Source: Blautia faecis (GTDB lineage: Bacteria > Bacillota > Clostridia > Lachnospirales > Lachnospiraceae). From it: a stretch of DNA of 64,000 bases. Below the pieces are notes generated by a model. That model had not been told where the DNA came from. It did no database searches and saw only the letters and a program-made list of their open reading frames with translations. The DNA lies in the NCBI RefSeq assembly GCF_020554845.1, contig NZ_JAJCIA010000019.1, positions 1 through 64,000 of the forward strand, given 5' to 3'. The position numbers were made by a program, and so were the translations under genes. Below are positions 34,395 to 43,720 of the stretch, piece by piece (position 1 is the stretch's first letter; every line of letters starts with the position of its first letter).

Positions 34395-35978
34395 ATGCCA
34401 TCATATAGTATAATTGAGAACTTCGAAGTACATAAAAATAACCGTTTTCTGGAAATTGCAGAATCCTTAAAGCCAGAGCTCCGGCATAAAGAAATCAAGG
34501 CTGCAAAGGAAATTATGGTGGGAAAAGACCGCCAGATGAGAACAGTTATTACAGAAGAGTACCCGATTGAAAATCTGTATGCAAAATCTTTAAAAAGAGA
34601 TGATACAGTATTTGTGGATTTCGGGGATCATGCGGTAGGTTATGTGACTCTGGAGCTTAGTAAAACTGGAAGCCATCAGGATGCACCGGTTTATTTTTAC
34701 CTGAAATTCGGTGAGCGTCTGGAGGAAATGACGGACAAAACTGCCGATTATGACGGCTGGCTCAGCCGTGGCTGGATTCAGGAGGAGTATATTCATGTGG
34801 ATGTACTTCCGGCGAAGGTGAAGCTGCCAAGAAGATATTCTTTTCGTTATATGGAGCTTCGTGTAATTGATACTTCTGCCAAGTTCCAGCTGAAAATCAA
34901 TGGTATTTCCTGTGATACGGTTTCTGCTGTAGACATGGAGTCTGTAAAGCCGGTGGATTTCGGAGATCCGCTTCTGAATCAGATTGATCTGGTAAGCCGA
35001 AAAACCCTGAAAGAATGCATGCAGGATGTTTTTGAGGATGGACCGAAGCGTGACCGCAGAATGTGGCTGGGAGATCTGAGACTTCAGGCGAGAGCCAATT
35101 ATTACACCTTTAAGAATTATGATCTTGCCAAACGCTGTATGTATATTTTTGCAGGACTGCTTTTTAATGAGGGAAAACTAAGCGCCTGTGTATTCACAGA
35201 ACCGGAGATGGAGCCAGATGATACTTACCTTCTGGACTATGCATTGTTTTTCTCATCTGTGCTTCTGGATTATTATGAGGCAACCGATGATCTGGAAACC
35301 TTAAGGGATCTCTATGATGTGGCAATTGATCAGATCCGCATTGCCATGACACAGTTAAATGAGAAAAATGTTGTGGAGGATTTAGGTGATGCATTCTGGT
35401 GCTTCCTGGACTGGGGAGATGGTCTGAATAAGCAGGCCGGAGCTACAGCAGTTCTTATTTACTGTATCCGTTACGGAATCCGCCTTGCAAAGATTCTGGA
35501 TAAACAGGAGGATATCAGCTGGCTGGAAGAGAAGCAGGCCATGCTGAAAGAGGCAGCGGTGAAAGAGTTCTGGGATGAAGAGCTTGGAATGTTCGTAAGC
35601 GGTCCGGACCGTCAGGCTTCCTGGGCAACCCAGATCTGGATGATTCTGGCCCGTGTCTTTGACAAAGAGACAAACTGTAAATTGATCCATCATGTAATGG
35701 AAGTGAATCCGAGAATCCGCATGGTAACTCCATATATGTATCATCACTATATTGATGCGCTTATCCGCTGTGATGAGAAAGAGCTTGCACTGGAAGAGAT
35801 GAAACGCTATTGGGGCGAAATGATCCACGACGGTGCGGATACCTTCTGGGAACTTTATAATCCTTATAACAGGGAAGAATCTCCATATGGTTCCAGTATG
35901 GTTAACAGCTACTGTCATGCATGGAGCTGTACGCCGACGTATTTCCTTAGGAAATTTTATATGGATAATGAGAAATAA
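34395..35978 (+). CDS. GH78-like alpha-L-rhamnosidase (six-hairpin glycosidase)
   Basis: 527 residues, no signal peptide. An N-terminal beta-sandwich (about 1-185; FVDFGDHAVGYVTLEL) precedes an (alpha/alpha)6 barrel (about 190-520). DVFEDGPKRDRRMWLGDLRLQA corresponds to the conserved acidic segment of bacterial alpha-L-rhamnosidases, and WATQIWMILARVF and NSYCHAWSCTPTYFL are typical later motifs. It is shorter than most GH78 enzymes, which carry extra beta-domains. Begins 22 bases after the kinase gene with AGGAGG upstream. Probable role: removing rhamnose from imported oligosaccharides; specificity is inferred. Confidence 0.8.
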   Translation: MPSYSIIENFEVHKNNRFLEIAESLKPELRHKEIKAAKEIMVGKDRQMRTVITEEYPIENLYAKSLKRDDTVFVDFGDHAVGYVTLELSKTGSHQDAPVYFYLKFGERLEEMTDKTADYDGWLSRGWIQEEYIHVDVLPAKVKLPRRYSFRYMELRVIDTSAKFQLKINGISCDTVSAVDMESVKPVDFGDPLLNQIDLVSRKTLKECMQDVFEDGPKRDRRMWLGDLRLQARANYYTFKNYDLAKRCMYIFAGLLFNEGKLSACVFTEPEMEPDDTYLLDYALFFSSVLLDYYEATDDLETLRDLYDVAIDQIRIAMTQLNEKNVVEDLGDAFWCFLDWGDGLNKQAGATAVLIYCIRYGIRLAKILDKQEDISWLEEKQAMLKEAAVKEFWDEELGMFVSGPDRQASWATQIWMILARVFDKETNCKLIHHVMEVNPRIRMVTPYMYHHYIDALIRCDEKELALEEMKRYWGEMIHDGADTFWELYNPYNREESPYGSSMVNSYCHAWSCTPTYFLRKFYMDNEK

Positions 35979-35989
35979 GATTGAGAATG

Positions 35990-36019
35990 AGGATCTTGCA
36001 GAAATGCAGGATCCTTTTT
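35990..36019 (+). terminator. Terminator after GH78
   Basis: AGGATCTTGCA and TGCAGGATCCT pair (one wobble) around GAAA, followed by TTTTT. It lies 12 bases after the GH78 stop. Confidence 0.85.
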
Positions 36020-36102
36020 GAAATGAGAGAAAGATTCCTGATAAAATACAACACATAGGAAATAATGACTGGCATTACAATATGGGGAAAGGAGCATTTA
36101 AA

Positions 36103-36130
36103 TAGCCCTGCCATCATAATGGCAGGGCTA
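36103..36130 (-). terminator. Terminator of the 36137-36640 gene
   Basis: A 12-base perfect stem TAGCCCTGCCAT/ATGGCAGGGCTA with a 4-base loop lies 6 bases past the stop codon of the minus-strand gene. The T-tract is short on either strand. Confidence 0.6.
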
Positions 36131-36136
36131 AAATAA

Positions 36137-36640
36137 TCATTTCTTTTTATTCTTTTTGGATTTCTTAGTCTCATTCTGGGCTGCCTGAGCTTCTTCCGCA
36201 GATTTCTTAAAGCGTGCGAAAAATCCTTTTTTCTTCTTAACCGGAGCGTCCAGGTTACCGCGGATACCTTTTACACCTACTATGTAAAGTCCACTTACTT
36301 CAGCTTTGATCTCTTTCTTCACAGGGATAAGGTCGAATACCTTCTCATCTGCGATAAGAATGGAAATCTTCGGTCCAACTTTAGCCTTAACGATCGGCAT
36401 CTTGGAGCGGCGGAGAAGCTTCGGTGTCTGGTCGATGACCATCTGTGGGAGACCTGATTCCTTAAGTGGCATTCTCTTCTTATCAATAACGAGCATGGAA
36501 ACGGTCTGTTTACTTGCCTCGATCTGTGCCTGCTGTTCTTCCTGCTTCTTCTGGGTCTTCTTACCAAAGAAATATAAACCAACCAGTAATCCGATGAGGA
36601 TTACGAGAATCACCAGAAGGACGATTGTTACTGGATGCAT
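36137..36640 (-). CDS. Small membrane-anchored protein, unknown function
   Basis: 167 residues. One N-terminal membrane helix (about 4-26), a short charged coiled-coil (KKTQKKQEEQQAQIEASKQ, 28-46), a compact soluble domain (about 47-135), and a very basic Lys-rich tail ending KKSKKNKKK. Strong ribosome site AGGAGG. I recognise it only as a conserved clostridial hypothetical. The basic cytoplasmic tail could contact nucleic acid or membrane phospholipid, but this is speculation. Confidence 0.75.
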   Translation of the reverse strand: MHPVTIVLLVILVILIGLLVGLYFFGKKTQKKQEEQQAQIEASKQTVSMLVIDKKRMPLKESGLPQMVIDQTPKLLRRSKMPIVKAKVGPKISILIADEKVFDLIPVKKEIKAEVSGLYIVGVKGIRGNLDAPVKKKKGFFARFKKSAEEAQAAQNETKKSKKNKKK

Positions 36641-36718
36641 ACTTATCCTCCTACTATATTATAAAGTTTCTTAATAACTATTCAGCCTGCACGGTTCCGC
36701 AAAGCGTGTGACCGTGAA

Positions 36719-36754
36719 GGTTACTGTTCGTTCCGTTACCAGTGAACAGTAACC
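36719..36754. repeat. Intergenic hairpin with GGTTACTGTTC/GAACAGTAACC arms
   Basis: Eleven-base perfect arms (36719-36729 and 36744-36754). It shares the GAACAGTAAC word and nearby GCGTGT with the element at 6383-6441. A third GAACAGTTAC word lies just after it. It lies between two minus-strand genes. Confidence 0.55.
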
Positions 36755-36807
36755 TGTGAAGAAACTGAACAGTTACATTCTTGTTTCACATAAACTACAT
36801 TTTAACA

Positions 36808-37212
36808 TCATTTTTTGGAAAAGGCAATTGTTTTGTTATCTCCTTTAAAAAGCTTATAAGCTGTGAAAGCATATAAAACCGGTACCGCAAATGCTGCAAG
36901 ATTCATAAGAACCAGTATAATACTTCCCTTAATATGAAAGAAGTGGGCAATCTGGGGAATAAAGGCCAAAATTCCAAAGATAACGGTGCTCATTCTTCCT
37001 TTTTCTGCATTCATCACGCCTATAATTCCAATTGCAATCTGAAGAAGTGTAAATGCATAAGTAAGTGCAAAAGCCTCTGTAGTATCACCATGGCTTACAT
37101 GTCTGCCCACAATATTAGTGGTTCCGATCCAGAAGCGGGCTGCGATCAAAGAAGCAGAACCCAGGGCTATTTCAAATAGTGCGCTGATGCGCATAATATC
37201 TGATCTGTTCAT
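36808..37212 (-). CDS. Four-helix membrane protein, unknown function
   Basis: 134 residues with four hydrophobic helices (about 8-28, 48-66, 72-90 and 95-118). No signature residues of a known transporter were recognised. It resembles small DoxX-like or DUF4345-like membrane proteins in size and helix count, but that match is weak. Monocistronic on the minus strand, with GAGGAG upstream. Confidence 0.7.
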   Translation of the reverse strand: MNRSDIMRISALFEIALGSASLIAARFWIGTTNIVGRHVSHGDTTEAFALTYAFTLLQIAIGIIGVMNAEKGRMSTVIFGILAFIPQIAHFFHIKGSIILVLMNLAAFAVPVLYAFTAYKLFKGDNKTIAFSKK

Positions 37213-37485
37213 ATTTTTCTCTCCTCTGAGTGACGGATAATTTCCGTTATTTCTATTAAATTAGATTTTATCATGTATCTTTTATTTTAACAATAAATGG
37301 CAACGGAAAGCAAGGATAATTACAGTGAAAAGGTGGTAATTATTTAAAATATCATGTATAATAGAAATCTACTGGTTACAGAATGGATAGACCTGTCTGA
37401 TATGGTTATACTATAAGTGCCTGCGGTAACTGGTACTATTTTTACGAGGCATTTGAAGGGGGAGCTAAATAAGGAGTTATACATT

Positions 37486-39426
37486 ATGAAGAAATCAGAT
37501 ACAGAACAGGAACAGCCTGGTCTGGAAGAGAATAAAGTTCCCGACAGCCAGTCCAAGCGGGAGCTTGACAGAGAACTACAGGAACTGGCAGAGAATGAGC
37601 GCCAGGAAGAGATATATTACGAAGAACGACGGCGCGAGCGACATGAGCGCAATCTGAAGAGAAAGAAGAGGCAGATACGGAATCGTAATCTGGCTCTTAT
37701 TATTACTGCTCTGGCAGTGTTGGGCGGTGTTGGATACTTTTATAGAGAGCAGACGGGGTTAAAAGACGGCATGGAAACGCTGGTAGCCAAGGTAAGGGAT
37801 TTGGTTCCTGATAAGAATTCCGGTAAAGAGAGCAAGGCAGCAGAAGAACTGGCAAAGGCTGACCAAAGCACCGAAAACCCCGAAAGTACCGAACCCCCCG
37901 AAAGCACCGAAAAACCAGATATTAATACAGAGGAAGCTGCTGACAGCTCAGACAGTACAGATATACAACCGGAATCTGGTGAAGGTACGGCAGATGACAG
38001 TGATGAGACAACTGGAAATACAGATGACAATTCAGAGGATATTGCACAGGATGAATCCGGGAATATGTCTGATGAAGAGAAAACAGAAGATAATTCTTCA
38101 GACTCTGTAAATCAGCCAGAGCAGGAAGCAGAGCAGGAAGCAGCCCAGGCGGCGGCCATAGATTTAAATGGGGTTATGCCACAAGCAGCAGCAGCCGGTG
38201 CAGGTATCATCAGGAGGCAGATCCGTCACGAGAAGAAAGTACTGACCACAGCCAAGGAGAAAGCTGCCCAGTATGATTATGACGGTGCAATCAGCCTTTT
38301 GCAGAAGGACAATGCATATGTAAGAAATGTCCATTTTCAGAATGCTGCAGAGAAATTCCAGAAGAAAAAGGATAAATGTGTAGCCTGGTCTCCGGAACAG
38401 GTAACTCACATTTTTTACCATTCCCTGATCGTGGATACTTCCAAGGCCTTTGATGGAGATTACAAGACGGATGGTTATAATCAGGTTATGACCACTATGG
38501 ATGAGTTTAATAAGATAACTCAGATCATGTATGACGAGGGATATGTAATGGTAAACCTTTATGATCTGGCAGACGTTGATGAAAATGGAAAAATGCAGGC
38601 AAAGCAGGTTTATCTTCCTAAGGGAAAAACACCATTTGTCCTTTCGCAGGACGATGTATGTTATTACCACTCCCAGGATGGAGATGGAATTGCCACCAAG
38701 CTTGTTATAGACGAAGAGGGGAAGGTTCGCAACGAATATGTACAGGATGATGGAAGCACAGTTGTAGGTGACTATGATGTTGTACCGCTGATCGACCGGT
38801 TTGTGGAGGAACATCCTGATTTTGCCTATCATGGACATAAGGGAATTGTAGCGCTTACAGGCTATAATGGAATCCTGGGTTACCGCACAGATATCAGCTA
38901 TCAGACACGACCAGATGATCTGAATGATGATAAAAAGGCGTGGCTTGACGCGCATCTTGATTTTGATCTGGATACAGAGCGGGCAGAAGCGAAAAAGGTC
39001 GCAGATGTCATGAAGGCGGAGGGCTGGACTTTTGCCAGCCATACATGGGGACATAAAAACATGTCCACAGTTTCCATGGAACGCCTTGAAACAGATACAC
39101 AGAATTTCAAAGAGAACATTGACCCGCTTATTGGCGGAACAGATATTATTATCTTTGCTTTTGGAGCAGATATTAATAACGGCGGAGAGTATACTGGCAA
39201 TGAGAAATTTGAATATCTGAAATCCCAGGGATATGATTATTATTGCAATGTGGACTCTAACAAATATTTTGTACAGATGACGGATGAATATTTCCGGATG
39301 GGAAGAAGAAATGTGGATGGATACCGAATGTATTACAATCCGGACATGCTGGCAGATCTGTTTGATGTAAGCCAGGTATTTGACCCATCCAGACCTACTC
39401 CTGTACCGCCTATGAATGGTGGCTGA
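37486..39426 (+). CDS. Membrane-anchored polysaccharide deacetylase family protein
   Basis: 646 residues from the ATG at 37486, which has AAGGAG upstream; an in-frame GTG at 37417 would lie before this site. A cytoplasmic charged region (1-65) is followed by one membrane helix (about 67-85). A long acidic Ser/Thr/Glu linker (about 110-235) leads to a deacetylase-like (NodB-type) domain (about 290-635). This domain has QDDVCYYHSQDGDG near the expected metal-binding Asp, ALTGYNGILGYRTD, and ASHTWGHKNMS with a likely His pair. It probably deacetylates peptidoglycan or a cell-surface glycan. The motif spacing is unlike classical NodB, so activity is uncertain. Confidence 0.82.
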   Translation: MKKSDTEQEQPGLEENKVPDSQSKRELDRELQELAENERQEEIYYEERRRERHERNLKRKKRQIRNRNLALIITALAVLGGVGYFYREQTGLKDGMETLVAKVRDLVPDKNSGKESKAAEELAKADQSTENPESTEPPESTEKPDINTEEAADSSDSTDIQPESGEGTADDSDETTGNTDDNSEDIAQDESGNMSDEEKTEDNSSDSVNQPEQEAEQEAAQAAAIDLNGVMPQAAAAGAGIIRRQIRHEKKVLTTAKEKAAQYDYDGAISLLQKDNAYVRNVHFQNAAEKFQKKKDKCVAWSPEQVTHIFYHSLIVDTSKAFDGDYKTDGYNQVMTTMDEFNKITQIMYDEGYVMVNLYDLADVDENGKMQAKQVYLPKGKTPFVLSQDDVCYYHSQDGDGIATKLVIDEEGKVRNEYVQDDGSTVVGDYDVVPLIDRFVEEHPDFAYHGHKGIVALTGYNGILGYRTDISYQTRPDDLNDDKKAWLDAHLDFDLDTERAEAKKVADVMKAEGWTFASHTWGHKNMSTVSMERLETDTQNFKENIDPLIGGTDIIIFAFGADINNGGEYTGNEKFEYLKSQGYDYYCNVDSNKYFVQMTDEYFRMGRRNVDGYRMYYNPDMLADLFDVSQVFDPSRPTPVPPMNGG

Positions 39427-39561
39427 TAAGACCAGCTGCAAAGAAGGCATGGATTCGCATGATTTTGCGCTGAGACAAAATAAAAATGATTGCCTCAGTG
39501 GGCTTTCTTTTTAATAGAAAATGTGATAATTTTATAAAAGAGTAACTGAAGGGAGTATGAA

Positions 39562-40917
39562 ATGAAAAGAAAAGTATATTTGGCAGCGTTAGTAATGTGT
39601 ATGGCACTTACTGTAAACGGCTGCGGAAGTGATAAAGAAACTACCAATACAGAGAGTGAGAGCACTGCCACAGAGCAGCAGGCAGAGGATTCGGCAGATG
39701 AAGAAGAGGTACAGGAGCCTTATACAGATTCTACCGGTGCGACACGCCTGGTTTCAGTGGATAATGTGGAGAAATACGTTACGATTGCAGACTATAAGGG
39801 GATAACTCTTGATAATTCTGTACCAGAAGTGACAGATGAGGATATTGAGAATCGTATCGCAGAGAATCTGAAAGATAATTCAGCGGAAGTGACAGATGAG
39901 AACGCTGTCATCCAGAATGGTGATACCGCTACTATTAATTTCGTAGGTACAAAAGACGGGGAAGCTTTTGAAGGTGGAACCGGTAATAATTATGACCTTG
40001 TGATCGGAAGCGGCACAATGATTCCCGGATTTGAAGAAGGAATCGTGGGAATGAAGAAGGGTGAGACAAAAGACGTACCGGTAACTTTCCCGGAGAGCTA
40101 CCGCAACAGTGAACTGGCTGGACAGGATGCGGTATTCCAGATTACCGTGCAGAGCTTTAAGAGACCACCGGAACTGACCGATGACTGGGTTGCGGCGAAT
40201 ACCGATTACAAGACAATTGATGAATATAAGGCTTCTGTTCGCGCACAGCTGGAGCAGGAAGCACAGGACCAGGCTGACAGCAGTCTGCGCAGCACTGCTT
40301 GGAATACTGTTTACACCAATTCTGAGGTCGTGGAATATCCGGAGAAAGACGTAGAAGAGGCTGTGAAGACATTTAAGAAACAGGCAGAAGCATACGCGAA
40401 GCAGGGAAATATGGAGCTTGAAGACTTCGTAGAGTCTCAAGGCGTTTCCATGGATGATTTCGAAGCCCAGTGCCAGCAGTATGCCCAGGCCAAGGTAAAA
40501 CAGAATCTGCTTATTCAGGGAATCATGGACGCAGAGGGAATGACTCTGGAGGATGAGGAAAGCCTTGCAATCCAGAATCAGCTGGTAGAGCAGTATGCTT
40601 CTGGCGATCTTGCAGTTCTTATCGATACTTACGGCCAAGTTGCAGTGGATGAGAGCATCGGACTTATGAGAGTTCAGGATTTCATTATTGCAAATGCAAA
40701 TTATGATCAGACAGCAGCGGATACATCTGCTGAAGGTGAGGACGCACAGGCTGCTGAGGGAACAGAAGCAGCAGATCATGCAGATGGCAGTACAACTGAC
40801 GGACAGAGCACTGATGGCGGGGATACAGAAGAAGAGCAGGAAGCTGGTGCAACCGCAGATACAGGCACAGCAGCGGATGCTTCAACAGATACACAGGATG
40901 ACGGTACAGAGAATTGA
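39562..40917 (+). CDS. Lipoprotein FKBP-type isomerase, trigger-factor-like
   Basis: 451 residues. Lipobox VNGC with Cys21, an acidic linker, then an FKBP prolyl isomerase domain (about 108-200; ATINFVGTKDGEAFEGG, GSGTMIPGFEEGIVGMKKGE). A helical region resembling the trigger-factor C-terminal chaperone arms follows (about 205-375). The tail (about 380-451) is low-complexity Asp/Glu/Ala/Thr/Gly. Classical trigger factor is cytosolic and binds ribosomes; this version lacks the ribosome-binding N-domain and is exported and lipid-anchored. It is probably an extracytoplasmic folding helper. NagA follows 56 bases later. Confidence 0.9.
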   Translation: MKRKVYLAALVMCMALTVNGCGSDKETTNTESESTATEQQAEDSADEEEVQEPYTDSTGATRLVSVDNVEKYVTIADYKGITLDNSVPEVTDEDIENRIAENLKDNSAEVTDENAVIQNGDTATINFVGTKDGEAFEGGTGNNYDLVIGSGTMIPGFEEGIVGMKKGETKDVPVTFPESYRNSELAGQDAVFQITVQSFKRPPELTDDWVAANTDYKTIDEYKASVRAQLEQEAQDQADSSLRSTAWNTVYTNSEVVEYPEKDVEEAVKTFKKQAEAYAKQGNMELEDFVESQGVSMDDFEAQCQQYAQAKVKQNLLIQGIMDAEGMTLEDEESLAIQNQLVEQYASGDLAVLIDTYGQVAVDESIGLMRVQDFIIANANYDQTAADTSAEGEDAQAAEGTEAADHADGSTTDGQSTDGGDTEEEQEAGATADTGTAADASTDTQDDGTEN

Positions 40918-40918
40918 C

Positions 40919-40947
40919 GGTTGCTGTTTATAACAGAAACAGCAGCC
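40919..40947. promoter_or_regulatory. Intergenic hairpin before nagA
   Basis: GGTTGCTGTTT and GAAACAGCAGCC pair (11 bases with wobble) between the isomerase gene and nagA, with no T-run. Possibly an mRNA-stabilising hairpin. Confidence 0.4.
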
Positions 40948-40973
40948 AATGAATCTCAGGAGGGAATGGAGTT

Positions 40974-42077
40974 ATGATTATTAAAAACGGAGAAGTTTTT
41001 CAGGAGGATGGAAGCTTCAGATTACAGGATCTGTATGTGGAGAATCATAGAATCGTGGCTTCTGAGGATGAGGTTACGGACAAGACGATTGTAGACGCGG
41101 CTGGGCTCAGGGTAATCCCGGGCCTGGTGGATATTCACAGTCACGGTGCATTTGGACATGATTTTTCTGATGCTGATCCGGAAGGACTTAAGATTATTCT
41201 GAAATACGAAAAGAGTCACGGAATTACTTCCTATTGTCCTACTTCCATGACATTGCCGGCAGAAGAACTGAAGGAAATTTTTGCTACTATTAAGACTGTG
41301 GGAGAAATGAAAGACGGAGCTGCTGTCCGGGGAATCAATATGGAAGGCCCATTTCTGGATGCGAAGAAAAAAGGCGCCCATGTGGAGGGCTATATCCGCA
41401 AACCAGATGCCGGATTTTTCCGTGAACTGAATGAATATTCCGGAAATATGGTGAAGCTGGTAACTCTGGCACCGAATGTGGATGGTGCTATGGAATTCAT
41501 TGATGAGGTACATAATGAGGTGTGCATTTCCCTTGGTCATACAGCAGCTGATTACGATACAGCAGCGGAGGCCATGAGAAGAGGTGCACACCATGTGACA
41601 CATCTTTATAATGCCATGCAGCCACTGGCGCACAGAGAACCAGGACTGATCGGAGCTGCCTGTGATGATGGGCAGTGTATGGCAGAGATGATCTGTGATG
41701 GCATTCACATTCATCCCGCTGTGATCCGCGCTACATTTAAGATGTTTGGACCAGAGAGGATTGTACTGATCAGTGACTCTATGATGGCTACTGGAATGGA
41801 GAACGGAACCTACCAGCTGGGTGGACAGGAAGTAACGATGAAGGACTGTAAGGCAACTTTGAAGGACGGTACGATTGCCGGTTCTGCTACGAACCTGTAT
41901 GATTGTATGCGCAAGGCTGTTTCTTTTGGTGTTCCCCTTGAAGAAGCGATTTTTGCAGCAACACGAAATCCGGCAAAGAGTATTGGTATTTATGATGAAG
42001 TTGGTTCCCTTTCTGTTGGAAAGAAAGCGGATATTCTTCTTGTAACAGATGATCTGGAGCTGAGAGAAGTGCTATGA
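40974..42077 (+). CDS. nagA: N-acetylglucosamine-6-phosphate deacetylase
   Basis: 367 residues, amidohydrolase fold. Metal-site motif DIHSHGAFGHDF (His-x-His), EGPFLDAKKKGAH, SLGHTAADYDTA, THLYNAMQPLAHREPG and catalytic Asp in LISDSMMATG. It converts GlcNAc-6-phosphate to glucosamine-6-phosphate and acetate in amino-sugar catabolism and cell-wall recycling. No nagB is adjacent. Its neighbours are two polysaccharide deacetylases, so it lies in a small group of genes for acetylated amino sugars. Confidence 0.95.
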   Translation: MIIKNGEVFQEDGSFRLQDLYVENHRIVASEDEVTDKTIVDAAGLRVIPGLVDIHSHGAFGHDFSDADPEGLKIILKYEKSHGITSYCPTSMTLPAEELKEIFATIKTVGEMKDGAAVRGINMEGPFLDAKKKGAHVEGYIRKPDAGFFRELNEYSGNMVKLVTLAPNVDGAMEFIDEVHNEVCISLGHTAADYDTAAEAMRRGAHHVTHLYNAMQPLAHREPGLIGAACDDGQCMAEMICDGIHIHPAVIRATFKMFGPERIVLISDSMMATGMENGTYQLGGQEVTMKDCKATLKDGTIAGSATNLYDCMRKAVSFGVPLEEAIFAATRNPAKSIGIYDEVGSLSVGKKADILLVTDDLELREVL

Positions 42078-42137
42078 CAGAACTTTTTTGCGGAAAATTT
42101 TTTCCACTATGTAACGAGAGATAAAGAGGGAATATGA

Positions 42138-43454
42138 ATGGATAGAAGGGTTTTGCGCGAAAGAATGCGCAGGAAACAGCGCCAGATAAGACGAAGGAAG
42201 ATCATTAAGCTGGTTACCTATGTTGTGGCAATGGTGCTGGCTGTGATTTTTGTAATAAGAGGAGTGATTTTTCCAATCGTAAGTCGTGTGGGAGGAAAGA
42301 GTACTGGAAAATCACAGAGCGTGCAGGCGGATGCAGGTGACGGAGCTGCTTCGAATGCGGATTCCAATTCTACAGATGCTCTGAGACAGCCTCTGAAAGG
42401 ACAGAGCGATGTGACCAAGGTTTCTTCACTGACTCCAGGCTGGCATGAGGATTCCAGCGGACGCTGGTATCAGAATGCAGATGGTACATATTATACCAAT
42501 GGTTTTGCAGAGATTGACGGAGTGAAATATGCATTTGATTCCAATGGATACATGCAGACCGGCTGGGTGACCAAGGGGGTAAACGATTATTATTTTAATG
42601 AGGATGGTTCTTACAATGCTGAGAAGAAACGCCCTTTGATCGCACTTACCTTTGATGATGGTCCGGGACAGTATACAGACAAGCTTCTGGACTGTCTGGA
42701 GGAGAACAATGCACATGCTACCTTCTTTATGTTGGGACAGCTGGTTGGACAGTATCCGGACGAAGTGAAGAGAATGGTGGAACTTGGCTGTGAGATCGGA
42801 AACCATTCCTGGGATCATCTGGATATGCTGAATCTGAGTATTGATGATGTTATAAAGGAATTCGGCGATACCGATCAGGCATTGATTGATGCCTGTGGAC
42901 AGGAGTCCACGGTAATTCGTCCGCCTTATGGAGACTGCAATGATGAAATTATTTCGGCAGTTGGGAAACCTTTTATTTTGTGGTCTATTGACAGTCTGGA
43001 CTGGAAATATCTGGATGCAGATCTGGATTACAATGGCATTATGAATGACAGCAATCTGGGAGACGGAGCCGTTATTCTGATGCATGATATTCATGGTCCT
43101 TCAGTTGATGCGGCACTCAGACTGATTCCAGATCTTATTGCACAGGGATATAAACTGGTAACGGTAAGTGAGATGGCAGCGGCGAAGAATGTTACCCTTC
43201 AGCCAGCAAAATATGCAGAGTTCTGGCAGAGCGCCCTTGATGCAGGTTATGTGCCTGGATATAATGGAAATGGCTCTTCTGAGGACTCTTCCACAGATGG
43301 AACTTCTGATGGCAGTTCAGATGACAGCAGTAATGGAGATGAGAGCGACTTCAGTGATGGTTCCGGTGATGGAAGCGACGGCAGTGAAAGTGACGGATAC
43401 ACAGATGGCAGTGAGAATAGCGAAGGGGATTTTAGCAGCGACTCAGGCGAATAA
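42138..43454 (+). CDS. Secreted polysaccharide deacetylase with cell-wall-binding repeats
   Basis: 438 residues. A basic N-terminus and membrane or signal helix (about 25-48) lead to two cell-wall-binding (choline-binding-like) repeats (about 93-155; WYQNADGTYYTNGFAEIDG and MQTGWVTKGVNDYYF). A NodB polysaccharide deacetylase domain follows (about 160-365) with ALTFDDGPG (metal Asp), HSWDH (metal His pair) and RPPYGD. A Ser/Asp/Gly-rich tail ends the protein (about 380-438). It probably removes acetyl groups from peptidoglycan GlcNAc (PgdA-like role). Unlike the protein at 37486, all NodB motifs are canonical. Confidence 0.92.
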   Translation: MDRRVLRERMRRKQRQIRRRKIIKLVTYVVAMVLAVIFVIRGVIFPIVSRVGGKSTGKSQSVQADAGDGAASNADSNSTDALRQPLKGQSDVTKVSSLTPGWHEDSSGRWYQNADGTYYTNGFAEIDGVKYAFDSNGYMQTGWVTKGVNDYYFNEDGSYNAEKKRPLIALTFDDGPGQYTDKLLDCLEENNAHATFFMLGQLVGQYPDEVKRMVELGCEIGNHSWDHLDMLNLSIDDVIKEFGDTDQALIDACGQESTVIRPPYGDCNDEIISAVGKPFILWSIDSLDWKYLDADLDYNGIMNDSNLGDGAVILMHDIHGPSVDAALRLIPDLIAQGYKLVTVSEMAAAKNVTLQPAKYAEFWQSALDAGYVPGYNGNGSSEDSSTDGTSDGSSDDSSNGDESDFSDGSGDGSDGSESDGYTDGSENSEGDFSSDSGE

Positions 43455-43467
43455 CGGAGAAAATAAG

Positions 43468-43481
43468 AGGCTCTAGAGCCT
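43468..43481. repeat. 14-bp palindrome with CTCTAGAG core
   Basis: AGGCTCTAGAGCCT is perfectly palindromic. The core and the following TGTC match the palindrome at 38-55. It sits 14 bases after the deacetylase stop. Confidence 0.5.
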
Positions 43482-43548
43482 GTCTGGCATATGTGTTAAG
43501 CTTCGGGACTTCCGGAAATCGCAGATGCTGTATAGTGTGAATGATAGT

Positions 43549-43597
43549 ATACGCTTGTACTTATGAGAAAAATGTCAAAGTACAGGCGTATTTTTTT
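43549..43597 (+). terminator. Terminator of the deacetylase gene
   Basis: ATACGCTTGTACTT and AAGTACAGGCGTAT pair over 14 bases with one wobble and run into seven T. Confidence 0.8.
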
Positions 43598-43675
43598 ACA
43601 GTAAAAATGAATTTTGATGTAGATTTTTTATGAATAATAGACAAGTTTTTGGTGGCATGGAGGAAAAGAGTATGC

Positions 43676-43681
43676 TATAAT
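43676..43681 (+). promoter_or_regulatory. Extended -10 promoter of glgB
   Basis: TATAAT at 43676-43681 preceded by TGC (extended -10), 40 bases before the glgB start. No clear -35. Confidence 0.5.
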
Positions 43682-43720
43682 GTGCATAAGAATTTGAAAG
43701 TTTAGGGAGGTAACTTTCTG

